From: Engelhardtia mirabilis
Lineage (GTDB): Bacteria; Planctomycetota; UBA1135; GCA-002686595
Length of the DNA stretch: 64,000 nucleotides
Reading direction: 5' to 3'
Assembly (NCBI RefSeq): GCF_007748095.1
Contig: NZ_CP036287.1
Coordinates: 2,232,001 to 2,296,000, forward strand
Shown: piece by piece, positions 25,083-31,982 of the stretch
Layout of the letters: every line of letters begins with the position of its first letter
Numbering within the stretch: position 1 is the stretch's first letter
Made by a program: the position numbers and the translations under genes
Notes under the pieces: model-generated
Told to the model about the DNA's origin: nothing
Databases searched by the model: none
What the model saw: only the letters and a program-made list of their open reading frames with translations

Positions 25083-26369
25083 TCAACCGGCGAATGAGGA
25101 GGCTCGACGCCCACCGCCATGGCGAAGCTCGGCGGCGCGCGCGTGGCCCTCGAGGCCTTCGACGCGCGCCAGGCTGGCGGCGTCGTCGACGAGCACCTGG
25201 GCGGCCTTCGGATCGCTGATCCGAAGCTGGGTGCGGGCACGCAGGAACGTCGACACGCTGAGCCCGGCCTGGTGCCGCGCGCTGCCGCCGGTGGGCAGCA
25301 CGTGGTTGGGCCCGGCGCCGTAGTCGCCGAGGACCTCGGCGGCGAGCTCGCCGACGAAGAGCGAGCCATACCTACGCAGGCGTGAGGCCACGGCCTCCGC
25401 TTCGCCGACGCAGAGCTGCAGGTGCTCGGGGGCGAGGCGCTCGCACAGGTCGATGGCCTCTTCGAGGTCCGCGGCTGCGACGCAGAAGCCGGAACCGATC
25501 GCCGCGCACGCGGTCGCCGCGGTGCTGAGGCCATCGAGTTGGCGTTCGAGCTCGTCGTTCACCGCTCCGAGGTCGCAGCCAGGCAGCGCGATCAGGATCG
25601 GCAGGGCGTCCTCATCGTGCTCGGCCTGGGCGATCAGATCCGCGGCCACGCAGGCCGGATCGGCGCCCCCGTCGGCGACGACCACCAGCTCCGAGGGACC
25701 GGCCAGCATGTCGATCGCGACGCGACTGGAGACGAGCTCCTTGGCGGCGGTCACGAAGCGATTGCCCGGGCCGACGATGGCCTCACAGGCAGGCAGCGGA
25801 CCGGCGCCGGAGGCCAGGGCCGCGATGGCCTGGGCACCGCCGGCGGCGAGCAGGCCGTCGGCCCCCGCGATCGCGGCGGCGGCGAGGGTCGCGGGCGCGG
25901 GCTTGGGAGAGGCCACCCAGACCCGCTCCACGCCGGCCACCTTGGCGGTCAGCGCCGTCATCAGCACCGACGACGGCAGTGGGTGCCGGCCGCCGGGGGC
26001 GTAGCAGCCCGCGGACGCCAGCGGCACGAAGCGGTGGCTCGCCACGCAGCCGGGGATCGCCAAGTCCACGTCGGCCAGGGCTTCCCGCTGGGCGCGGGCG
26101 AAGGACTCGATGCGCGCGGCCGTCCGCTCGAGCAGCGCGCGAGTCCGCACGTCGAGTGCATCGCGGGCTCGCTCGAGGTCGGCCCGTGACCAGAACAGCC
26201 GCGCTCCGGGTTCCAGGTCGCCCAACTTCTCGGACCAGGCCCGAAGCGCGGTTTCTCCACCGCCGCGGACCTCGTGCAGAATCTCACGCGCCACCTCGCG
26301 GGCCGCCGGGTCGACGGGCTCGCGATCGAGGCCGGCCACGTCAGCGGGGGTGATTCGTCGCAGCATCAT
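25083..26369 (-). CDS. hisD: Histidinol dehydrogenase
   Basis: 428 residues. It oxidises L-histidinol to L-histidine in two NAD-dependent steps, the end of the pathway. Hallmarks are SAGCYAPGGRHPLPSS (about 119-134), GGAQAIAALA (177-186), GPGNRFVTAAK (200-210), IDMLAGPSE (219-227) and QAEHDEDA (248-255), whose Gln and His bind zinc. LAPEHLQL (near 320) carries the catalytic Glu-His pair. The ATG overlaps the hisA/I/E stop as ATGA. This is the last gene of the operon, convergent with the uncharacterised gene to the left. In fungi the same activities (HisI, HisE, HisD) are fused in this order. Confidence 0.95.
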   Translation of the reverse strand: MMLRRITPADVAGLDREPVDPAAREVAREILHEVRGGGETALRAWSEKLGDLEPGARLFWSRADLERARDALDVRTRALLERTAARIESFARAQREALADVDLAIPGCVASHRFVPLASAGCYAPGGRHPLPSSVLMTALTAKVAGVERVWVASPKPAPATLAAAAIAGADGLLAAGGAQAIAALASGAGPLPACEAIVGPGNRFVTAAKELVSSRVAIDMLAGPSELVVVADGGADPACVAADLIAQAEHDEDALPILIALPGCDLGAVNDELERQLDGLSTAATACAAIGSGFCVAAADLEEAIDLCERLAPEHLQLCVGEAEAVASRLRRYGSLFVGELAAEVLGDYGAGPNHVLPTGGSARHQAGLSVSTFLRARTQLRISDPKAAQVLVDDAASLARVEGLEGHARAAELRHGGGRRASSFAG

Positions 26370-27643
26370 CGCTCGGCTCCGGTCCTGTTCGGCTTGGCGT
26401 CGCCCGGCCGGCGGCTGACGCGCAGGGCCCGCGCATCGAGGGCACGCTCGACATCGGCCAAGGGAACGCCGGCGGCGCGCAGCTTGGTCAGGGTGAAGAA
26501 CAGCACGTCGGCGGCTTCCTGCACGACCTCGTCGCGACCCTCGGCGGCGATCAACTCCTCAACCTCCTCGCGCAGCTTGGCATCGAGCAGCGCCGGGTCG
26601 TCGAACAACCGAGCTGTGTAGGAACCGTCGGGCGCCGATGCCCGTCGTTGCCGAAGCGTCGTTTCGAGTGCCGCCAGGCCTGTGGCGTCCCCGAAGCAAG
26701 TCGCGGTCCCCCGGTGGCAGAAGCCGGCGCCGGTCTGGCGCACGATGAAGCGCAGGGCATCGCGGTCGCAGTCGACCTCGACGCGCAGCAATTCTTGGGT
26801 GTCGCCGGAGCTCGCGCCCTTGACCCACAACCCGCGCCTGCGCGAGTGGTAGGCGCCGACACCCCCGTCGATCGCCGCGCGGACCGACTGGAGATCGGAG
26901 TAGGCGAGCCCGAGCGCTCGACCCGTCTCGTCGCAGACCACAGTGGGCCACAGGCCGTCGGGCCGATCACTGGAGAGCGGCGCGGTGAAGCCCTCCGCCA
27001 GATCCAACCGTCCGGTGTAGAGCGCCATCCCGACCTGGGCGTCGATCCCCAGGCGGTCGAGCACGGCCACGTCCGCGGGCGTGGTGACGCCGCCGGCGTA
27101 GGTCAGTGAGCGGTCGCCGGCCGCAGCGCGCAGGCTGCGCGCCAAGGTCTCGTCGACGCCGCCGAGCCGGCCCTCGCGTTCGACCACGGTGACCAGGAAC
27201 CCGGACACGAAGGGCGCCAGCTCGGCCATGCGTTCGGCCACTCGGGAGCCGGTGCCGACGGTCCAGCCCTCGACCACGACCTCGCCGTTGCGGGCGTCGA
27301 GGGCGGCGATCACTCGCTCGCGGGGCAGCTGGCCCAGGAACTGGGGTGTCGCGGCGGTGCCGACGACGACTTGCTCGGCCCCGCGGTCGAGCCAGCGCCG
27401 CGCCGCCTCGACCGAACGGATGCCGCCGCCGACCCGGACGGGGCCGAGGTCCACGAGCTCATCGATCAACGCCGTGTTCTCACCCGCGCCCAGGGCCGCA
27501 TCCAGGTCGACCACGGCCACGGGACCGACCCGCGCAAAGCGCTGCATCAGCGGCCGCGGATCGCCCGCCTCGAGCTCGAGGACCGCGCCGCCGATCAACT
27601 GCACGGCCTGGCCGCCCTGCAGGTCGATGCTGGGCACGATCAC
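26366..27643 (-). CDS. Trifunctional HisA-HisI-HisE fusion
   Basis: 425 residues carrying three histidine enzymes. Residues 1-222 are HisA (ProFAR isomerase, TIM barrel), with catalytic Asp7 (SIDLQGG) and Asp116 (ALDARNG). Residues 226-320 are HisI (phosphoribosyl-AMP cyclohydrolase), with DCDRD (291-295) for Mg and zinc ligands Cys292, Cys309 and Cys316 (GFCHRGTATCFG). Residues 341-412 are HisE (phosphoribosyl-ATP pyrophosphohydrolase), with EE at 359-360 and 362-363, Glu376 and Asp379. HisIE fusions are common, but fusion to HisA is not one I know. The HisIE half shares RPDGL, GFCH, LLDAK and RR.GDAKP with yeast HIS4, as I recall it. The GTG start overlaps the hisF stop by 4 bases; the open frame upstream is antisense noise. 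Confidence 0.93.
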   Translation of the reverse strand: MIVPSIDLQGGQAVQLIGGAVLELEAGDPRPLMQRFARVGPVAVVDLDAALGAGENTALIDELVDLGPVRVGGGIRSVEAARRWLDRGAEQVVVGTAATPQFLGQLPRERVIAALDARNGEVVVEGWTVGTGSRVAERMAELAPFVSGFLVTVVEREGRLGGVDETLARSLRAAAGDRSLTYAGGVTTPADVAVLDRLGIDAQVGMALYTGRLDLAEGFTAPLSSDRPDGLWPTVVCDETGRALGLAYSDLQSVRAAIDGGVGAYHSRRRGLWVKGASSGDTQELLRVEVDCDRDALRFIVRQTGAGFCHRGTATCFGDATGLAALETTLRQRRASAPDGSYTARLFDDPALLDAKLREEVEELIAAEGRDEVVQEAADVLFFTLTKLRAAGVPLADVERALDARALRVSRRPGDAKPNRTGAER

Positions 27644-28422
27644 GGCCGCACCTCCACGCCGCCCTCGAGCAGGACGCGCTTGACGTCGGCGACGGTGAAG
27701 TCGCCGTCGTGGAAGAGCGAGGCGGCGAGGAGCGCCTGGGCTCCGGCGCGCGCGGCGGACACGAAGTCCGCGGGGGTGCGCGCGCCGCCGCTGGCCACCA
27801 CGGGCACCGAGACCGCCGCGGCGACGCGTTCGACGAGGTCCAGGTCGTAGCCCTCGCGCGTGCCGTCGCGGTCGATGCTCGTGAGCAGGATCTCGCCTGC
27901 GCCCATCGACGCGACCTCGCGCGCCCAGGCGACCGCCTCGAGCTCGACCGCCCGGGTCGCGCTGGCGACGCGTACGCGGTACGCGCCTTCGACGCGCTCG
28001 GCGTCGATCGCCACCACGATGCACTGGGTACCGAAGCGCTCGGCCAGGCGCCCGACGAGGGCAGGATCCGCGACCGCGGCGGAGTTGACGGCGACGCGAT
28101 CGGCCCCGGCGTCGAGCAGGGCGCCGGCGGACTCGAAGTCGCGAACGCCTCCGCCCACGGTCAGGGGGATGCCCAAGCGCTCGCGCACGCGGCGCACCGT
28201 GCGCAGCTCTGCCTGGCGTTCCTCGATGGTGGCGGAGACGTCGAGCATCACGATCTCGTCGGCGCCGGCGGCCTCGTAGCGCGCGGCCAGCTCGGCCGGG
28301 TCGCCGGCGTCGCGGAGCCCTTGGAACTTGACGCCCTTGACCACTCGGCCGCCGCGCGTGTCGAGGCAGGGCACGACGCGGCGCGCCAGGCCCGAGGTCC
28401 GAGCTTCGCCTCCGACGATCAC
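27640..28422 (-). CDS. hisF: Imidazole glycerol phosphate synthase, cyclase subunit
   Basis: 260 residues, TIM barrel. With HisH it turns PRFAR and glutamine-derived ammonia into imidazole glycerol phosphate and AICAR. The catalytic residues are Asp21 (VVPCLDTRGGRVVKGVKF) and Asp140 (VVAIDAERVEG). LRDAGDP and LTVGGGVRD are the phosphate-binding and barrel-strand signatures. The GTG start overlaps the hisH stop as GTGA, and its own stop overlaps the hisA/I/E GTG in the same way, so subunit ratios are probably set by translational coupling. Confidence 0.96.
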   Translation of the reverse strand: MIVGGEARTSGLARRVVPCLDTRGGRVVKGVKFQGLRDAGDPAELAARYEAAGADEIVMLDVSATIEERQAELRTVRRVRERLGIPLTVGGGVRDFESAGALLDAGADRVAVNSAAVADPALVGRLAERFGTQCIVVAIDAERVEGAYRVRVASATRAVELEAVAWAREVASMGAGEILLTSIDRDGTREGYDLDLVERVAAAVSVPVVASGGARTPADFVSAARAGAQALLAASLFHDGDFTVADVKRVLLEGGVEVRP

Positions 28423-29093
28423 GAGTCACCTCCGCACAGGGCTGCTGACGCCGTGCGTCGGCGAACGCTCGAGCGCTCGAGCCAGCGCTCGATCAGCGCG
28501 GCGCCGAAGGCTCCCGACAGCTCGGGGTGGAACTGGCAACCGAGCACGGCACCGCGCTCGAGGGCGGCGATGTACGGCCCCCCGTGGTCGGCCCAGGCGA
28601 CGCGCCAACCCACGGGTCGCTCGGTCAGGCGATAGCCGTTGGCAAAGGCGGCCCAGCCTGTCTGCAGCAGCTCGCAGTCCGGGTCCGCCTGGATCCGGTT
28701 CCAACCGATCTGCGGCCGCAGGACGCCGTCGGGGAAGCGATTGACCCGCAGGTCCAGCAGGCCGAGCCCGCGATAGCCGCGCGCTTCCTCGCTGGTCGTG
28801 GCCAACAGCTGCAGGCCGAGGCACACCGCCAGGGTCGGCGCGCCGGCGCGGATGCGGTCGGCGAGGGCCTGGTCCAGCTCGGCCAGGCGCAGTTGCTCCA
28901 TCCCGGCCGCGAAGCTGCCCACGCCGGGCAGGATCAGCGCGACCGCATCGCGCACCTCTTGCGCCGTCTCCGCCACGCGCAGTCCGATTCCAAGGCGCGC
29001 GAATGCAGCACGCAGGGAGGCCACGTTGGCCACTCCCGTCCGGACCAGGTCTACGACAGGCGGCGAGGCTTCGGGTTCGTTCGAGTCGTTCAC
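28419..29093 (-). CDS. hisH: Imidazole glycerol phosphate synthase, glutamine amidotransferase subunit
   Basis: 224 residues from GTG 29093, class I glutamine amidotransferase. The triad is Cys91 (LAVCLGLQLL), His189 and Glu191 (CQFHPELSG). It hydrolyses glutamine and feeds ammonia to HisF. About 15 extra residues (SNEPEASPP) precede the first strand. The start overlaps the hisB stop as GTGA; the frame upstream of 29093 is antisense shadow inside hisB. In the usual oxyanion motif (ILPGVGSF here, residues 54-61) the family PGVG is intact. Confidence 0.95.
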   Translation of the reverse strand: MNDSNEPEASPPVVDLVRTGVANVASLRAAFARLGIGLRVAETAQEVRDAVALILPGVGSFAAGMEQLRLAELDQALADRIRAGAPTLAVCLGLQLLATTSEEARGYRGLGLLDLRVNRFPDGVLRPQIGWNRIQADPDCELLQTGWAAFANGYRLTERPVGWRVAWADHGGPYIAALERGAVLGCQFHPELSGAFGAALIERWLERSSVRRRTASAALCGGDS

Positions 29094-29713
29094 AATGATC
29101 CCTTCGCGCTGGGGACGGGGTTGGTCTCGCCGGCGAACTCGCCCGGCAAGGGGTCCGCGGCAACGGCCTGGCGCAGGCAGCGCGCGGTGGCCTTGAAGGC
29201 GGCCTCGACCTTGTGGTGATCGTTGGCGCCGCGCAGCACGTCCACGTGCAGGGTCGCGCGCATCGCCACGGCCAGGGATTGGAGGAAGTGCGTCGCGTTC
29301 TCGGTGGCGAGGGCGCCGATGCGCTCGCGCACCAACTCGAGCTCCACCCGCGCGAAGGGCCGCCCGGAGAGGTCCAGTGCGACCTGGGCCAGGGCTTCGT
29401 CGAGGGGCACCAGGGCCCAGCCGAAGCGCCCGATGCCGCGCCGCTCGCCCAGGGCCGCGTCGATCGCCTGACCCAGGGCCAGGGCGCAGTCCTCGGCGGT
29501 GTGGTGGTCGTCGACCTCGAGGTCGCCGCGACAGGTCAAGCTCACGTCGATGCGCGAGTGCAGGGCCAGGCTCGCGACCATGTGGTCGAGGAAGCCGATG
29601 CCCGTCGAGACCTCGGCCGCGCCGCTGCCGTCGAGGACCACCCTGCACTCGACGGAGGTCTCGCGGGTGCTGCGCGTCACCTGCGCGCTACGAGGGACGG
29701 TAGTCGCGCTCAC
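29090..29713 (-). CDS. hisB: Imidazoleglycerol-phosphate dehydratase
   Basis: 207 residues, the single-function form without the N-terminal phosphatase found in enterobacteria. It dehydrates imidazole glycerol phosphate to imidazole acetol phosphate using two Mn ions. Metal-binding repeats are FLDHM (41-45), DHHTAED (69-75) and NDHHKVEAA (164-172). The GTG start overlaps the hisC stop as GTGA. Because no HisN or HAD phosphatase gene lies in the operon, histidinol-phosphate phosphatase must be encoded elsewhere. Confidence 0.96.
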   Translation of the reverse strand: MSATTVPRSAQVTRSTRETSVECRVVLDGSGAAEVSTGIGFLDHMVASLALHSRIDVSLTCRGDLEVDDHHTAEDCALALGQAIDAALGERRGIGRFGWALVPLDEALAQVALDLSGRPFARVELELVRERIGALATENATHFLQSLAVAMRATLHVDVLRGANDHHKVEAAFKATARCLRQAVAADPLPGEFAGETNPVPSAKGSL

Positions 29714-30804
29714 GAGCGCGCCTCCAGGCCCGCGCGGGCTCCGCTCAGCTCGCCCAGGGCGCTGTCCAAGGCCGCGGCCAGGCGCGCCGACCCCGGATCG
29801 TCGACGGGCACCGATATCCGCAGCAGGTCCGCCAGGTCCGCGCGTCCCTCGAAGCGTCGCACGAGCACGCCCCTGGCGCGCAGGGCCTCGAAGAGCTCGG
29901 TCGCGCGAGGCGTCCGCACGCCGACGAAGTTGCCGCCGCTGGGCGGCGCGTCGATGCCGGCGGCGATCAGGCGCGCGCGCAAGCGCTCGCGCTCGGCCCG
30001 GATGCGTCGGATCGCCGATTCGGTCGGAAGCTCGAGGTCGATGGCCGCCCGGGCAAGGATCAGGGCCGGACTGGAGCAGGGGTAGGGCGGTGCGACGGCC
30101 CTGATGGCCGCGATCAGATCCCGCGGGCCCAGGGCGTAGCCCACCCGCAGCCCCGCCAGTCCCAGAGCCTTGGAGAGCGTGCGCAGCACCACCACGTTGG
30201 AGCGGCCCAGTGCCGCGGCCGTCGGGTCATTGGCGCCGAACTCGACGTAGGCCAGGTCCAACAGCAGCGGGTCCGGCGCGCAGGCGTCGGCGACGGCGAG
30301 GACATCGTCGATGCCGGCCTCGCCACCGGTGGGGTTGTTGGGCGTGACCAGGGCGGCCACGGCCCCGGGCTCCGCCGCCGCCTCGGCAAAGGGATCGCGG
30401 GGGAAGGCCCCGGCGCTCCACTCGACGGGGAACAGCGCGGCACCGAGCAGCTCGGCGCAGGCCGGGATCATGGCGAAGGTCGGCGCGGTGTGGACGAAGC
30501 GCCGACCCGGGACCACGAAGGCCGCAGCGAAGGCCGCGATGGTCCCGTCGCCGCCGGTGGTCACGAGGACCTGTTCGGGATCCACGCCGTGCAGTTCGGC
30601 CAGGCGCGCCTCGAGCTCCGACTTGTCGGGGTAGCGACGCAGGTCTTCGGGGTCGAGTGCGACCAGGGACCTCGAGAGCTCCGCGGGCGGCGCCGGTCCC
30701 TCGTTGCCATCCAGGCGCAGCAGCCCCTCGCCCTGGGGGCGGACGGGTGCGTCGTCCATGCGCGCTCGCGTGGTTCGATTCGAGTTCATGGCAGTCGAGC
30801 TCAC
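29710..30804 (-). CDS. hisC: Histidinol-phosphate aminotransferase
   Basis: 364 residues, PLP-dependent class I/II aminotransferase, converting imidazole acetol phosphate to histidinol phosphate with glutamate as donor. The PLP lysine is Lys212 (LSKALGLAGLRVGYA). NNPTG is at 156-160 and the cofactor Asp at 183 (LLDLAY). The start used here is the GTG that overlaps the hisG stop as GTGA; internal ATG codons at 30789 and 30759 are possible alternatives because the first 25 residues are not conserved in the family. Confidence 0.94.
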   Translation of the reverse strand: MSSTAMNSNRTTRARMDDAPVRPQGEGLLRLDGNEGPAPPAELSRSLVALDPEDLRRYPDKSELEARLAELHGVDPEQVLVTTGGDGTIAAFAAAFVVPGRRFVHTAPTFAMIPACAELLGAALFPVEWSAGAFPRDPFAEAAAEPGAVAALVTPNNPTGGEAGIDDVLAVADACAPDPLLLDLAYVEFGANDPTAAALGRSNVVVLRTLSKALGLAGLRVGYALGPRDLIAAIRAVAPPYPCSSPALILARAAIDLELPTESAIRRIRAERERLRARLIAAGIDAPPSGGNFVGVRTPRATELFEALRARGVLVRRFEGRADLADLLRISVPVDDPGSARLAAALDSALGELSGARAGLEARS

Positions 30805-31679
30805 GCGACGATCTGCGACAGGGCGGAGACGACCACGTCGCTGCCGCCGCGGGCCTTGCGCGCGGGGATCAAGCGCGGCAATGCGGAGCGCGGCACCGCC
30901 GCCTTGACCGCGTAGCCGCTGCCGCCGAAGAGCTCGGCGATGGTCGGTTGGCGCATGCAGGGCAGGACCTCGACCACGGCGTCGAGGCGATCGACGGGGA
31001 CGTTGACCTCGAGCATCACGCGGCCGCGCGCCTCGATCACCGAGCCGATCACCAGGGCCAGGTCGCGCACGCGGGCGGCGCGGCCCTCGTCGTCGAGCAC
31101 GGCGCGGCTGGCGTAGAGCCGGGTGCTCGATTCGACCAGGGTGTCGAGCACCACCAGACCGTTGGCGCGCAGAGTTGCGCCGGTCTGGGTGATGTCGCAG
31201 ATCAGGTCGGCGTCCTCGGGCGGGAAGACCTCGGTGGCCCCGTTGGAGCGCACGAAGGTCGCGTCGAGACGGCGTCCTTCGATCCAGTTCGCCGTCAGTC
31301 GCTCGAACTCGGACGCGACCACCAGCGGCCGGCGGGGCAGGGCACCGTCCTCCAGCAGCTCCGCCGGGGCCGCGGCCACCAGGCGCACCGGATCGAGGCC
31401 GGTGTCGAGCAGTTCGACCACGTCGGCGTCCAGCTCGGCCACCCAGTCGGCCCCGGCGAAGCCGACGTCGCGCGTGCCGCTGTGCAGCATCTCGACCACG
31501 GTCCGCGGCTTGAGGACCTTGACCTCGAAGCCCGGGCCCACGGTGGGGCGGTAGTTGCGGCTGGAGGCGCGCACGGGCAGGCTGCCCTCGGCCAGGAGCC
31601 TCCAGATGCCCTCCTGCATGCGGCCCTTGGGCAGGGCCAGGCGCAGGTCGTCGTCAGCTCGTCGGGGTGCAGGGTTCAC
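30801..31679 (-). CDS. hisG: ATP phosphoribosyltransferase, long form
   Basis: 292 residues. It joins ATP and PRPP in the first committed step of histidine synthesis. Two periplasmic-binding-like lobes hold the active site, with LRLALPKGRM at the start and the PRPP loop CDITQTGATLRANG (161-174). A C-terminal ACT-like domain (about 215-290, VMLEVNVPVDRLDAVVEVLP to ARGGSDVVVSAL) marks the long HisG form that is feedback-inhibited by histidine without HisZ. The GTG start has no obvious ribosome binding site. It lies 133 bases after the stop of a His-rich leader peptide and downstream of an attenuator. Confidence 0.95.
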   Translation of the reverse strand: MNPAPRRADDDLRLALPKGRMQEGIWRLLAEGSLPVRASSRNYRPTVGPGFEVKVLKPRTVVEMLHSGTRDVGFAGADWVAELDADVVELLDTGLDPVRLVAAAPAELLEDGALPRRPLVVASEFERLTANWIEGRRLDATFVRSNGATEVFPPEDADLICDITQTGATLRANGLVVLDTLVESSTRLYASRAVLDDEGRAARVRDLALVIGSVIEARGRVMLEVNVPVDRLDAVVEVLPCMRQPTIAELFGGSGYAVKAAVPRSALPRLIPARKARGGSDVVVSALSQIVA

Positions 31680-31749
31680 GGGGATCGTCGCTGGTCGGGG
31701 GTGTCGGTCGGTCCTGGAGCCGACGGAGCGCGACGACGGGCGATCCCCG

Positions 31750-31785
31750 AAACGCGCAACGCCGGCCCGAGGGGCCGGTGTTGCG
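31750..31785 (-). terminator. Attenuator terminator of the his operon
   Basis: In the minus-strand RNA a 13-bp stem forms between 31785-31773 (CGCAACACCGGCC) and 31767-31755 (GGCCGGCGUUGCG), with one A-C mismatch and a 5-base loop. It is followed within 2 bases by UUU. It lies between the leader peptide stop and hisG, where an intrinsic terminator of an amino acid attenuator belongs. The U-run is short, as may be expected in a GC-rich genome. Confidence 0.75.
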
Positions 31786-31846
31786 GTGTTCGTGGGTCGT
31801 GAAGAGGACGGCCTACGCGCTCACCGGCGCCAGCCCGCAGAGCGCG
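31755..31846 (-). promoter_or_regulatory. Mutually exclusive attenuator stems of the his operon
   Basis: Three alternative pairings are visible in the transcript. Segments 1 and 2: CGCGCUC (31846-31840) pairs perfectly with GAGCGCG (31822-31816). Segments 2 and 3: GCCGGUG (31828-31822) plus GCG (31820-31818) pair with the CGC and CACCGGC of the terminator's left arm. Segments 3 and 4 form the terminator. Segment 1 starts 2 bases after the last His codon, so a ribosome stalled on His codons would cover it, free segment 2, and block the terminator. A ribosome reaching the UAG would cover segment 2 and allow termination. This is the classical layout; it is read from the sequence and has not been tested. 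Confidence 0.75.
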
Positions 31847-31887
31847 GGATGGACGTGGTGATGGCGATGGGTCGGGGCGGTCTTCAC
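31813..31887 (-). CDS. hisL: His operon leader peptide
   Basis: 24-residue open frame starting GTG AAG ACC and ending GCG TAG. His codons occupy residues 7, 9, 10, 11 and 13 (THRHHHVHP), five in seven positions. The chance of this in an unselected frame just upstream of hisG is very small. An in-frame TGA lies 33 bases upstream and no other start codon lies between, so the GTG is the only possible start. No Shine-Dalgarno sequence is present; the predicted promoter would start the RNA 1-3 bases before the GTG. Stalling on these codons when charged His-tRNA is scarce should let RNA polymerase read into hisG. E. coli hisL has seven consecutive His codons and the same role. Confidence 0.82.
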   Translation of the reverse strand: MKTAPTHRHHHVHPALCGLAPVSA

Positions 31888-31895
31888 GGCGCGAG

Positions 31896-31924
31896 AGGAT
31901 GGGACGGGACCGGGAGCGGGTCAA
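31896..31924 (-). promoter_or_regulatory. Putative promoter of the his operon
   Basis: TTGACC (31924-31919) and CATCCT (31901-31896) are separated by exactly 17 bases. The -35 matches the sigma-70 consensus at 5 of 6 positions; the -10 matches at 3, including the key A and last T. The expected start point falls 1-3 bases before the leader GTG. It lies about 60 bases after the stop of the upstream gene on the same strand, so the his operon has its own promoter rather than reading through. Confidence 0.5.
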
Positions 31925-31982
31925 CCGCTCGAATCGAGATTCGGAAGCGTGGGCAGAACGGCACGCCCGTCACCTGGACAGC

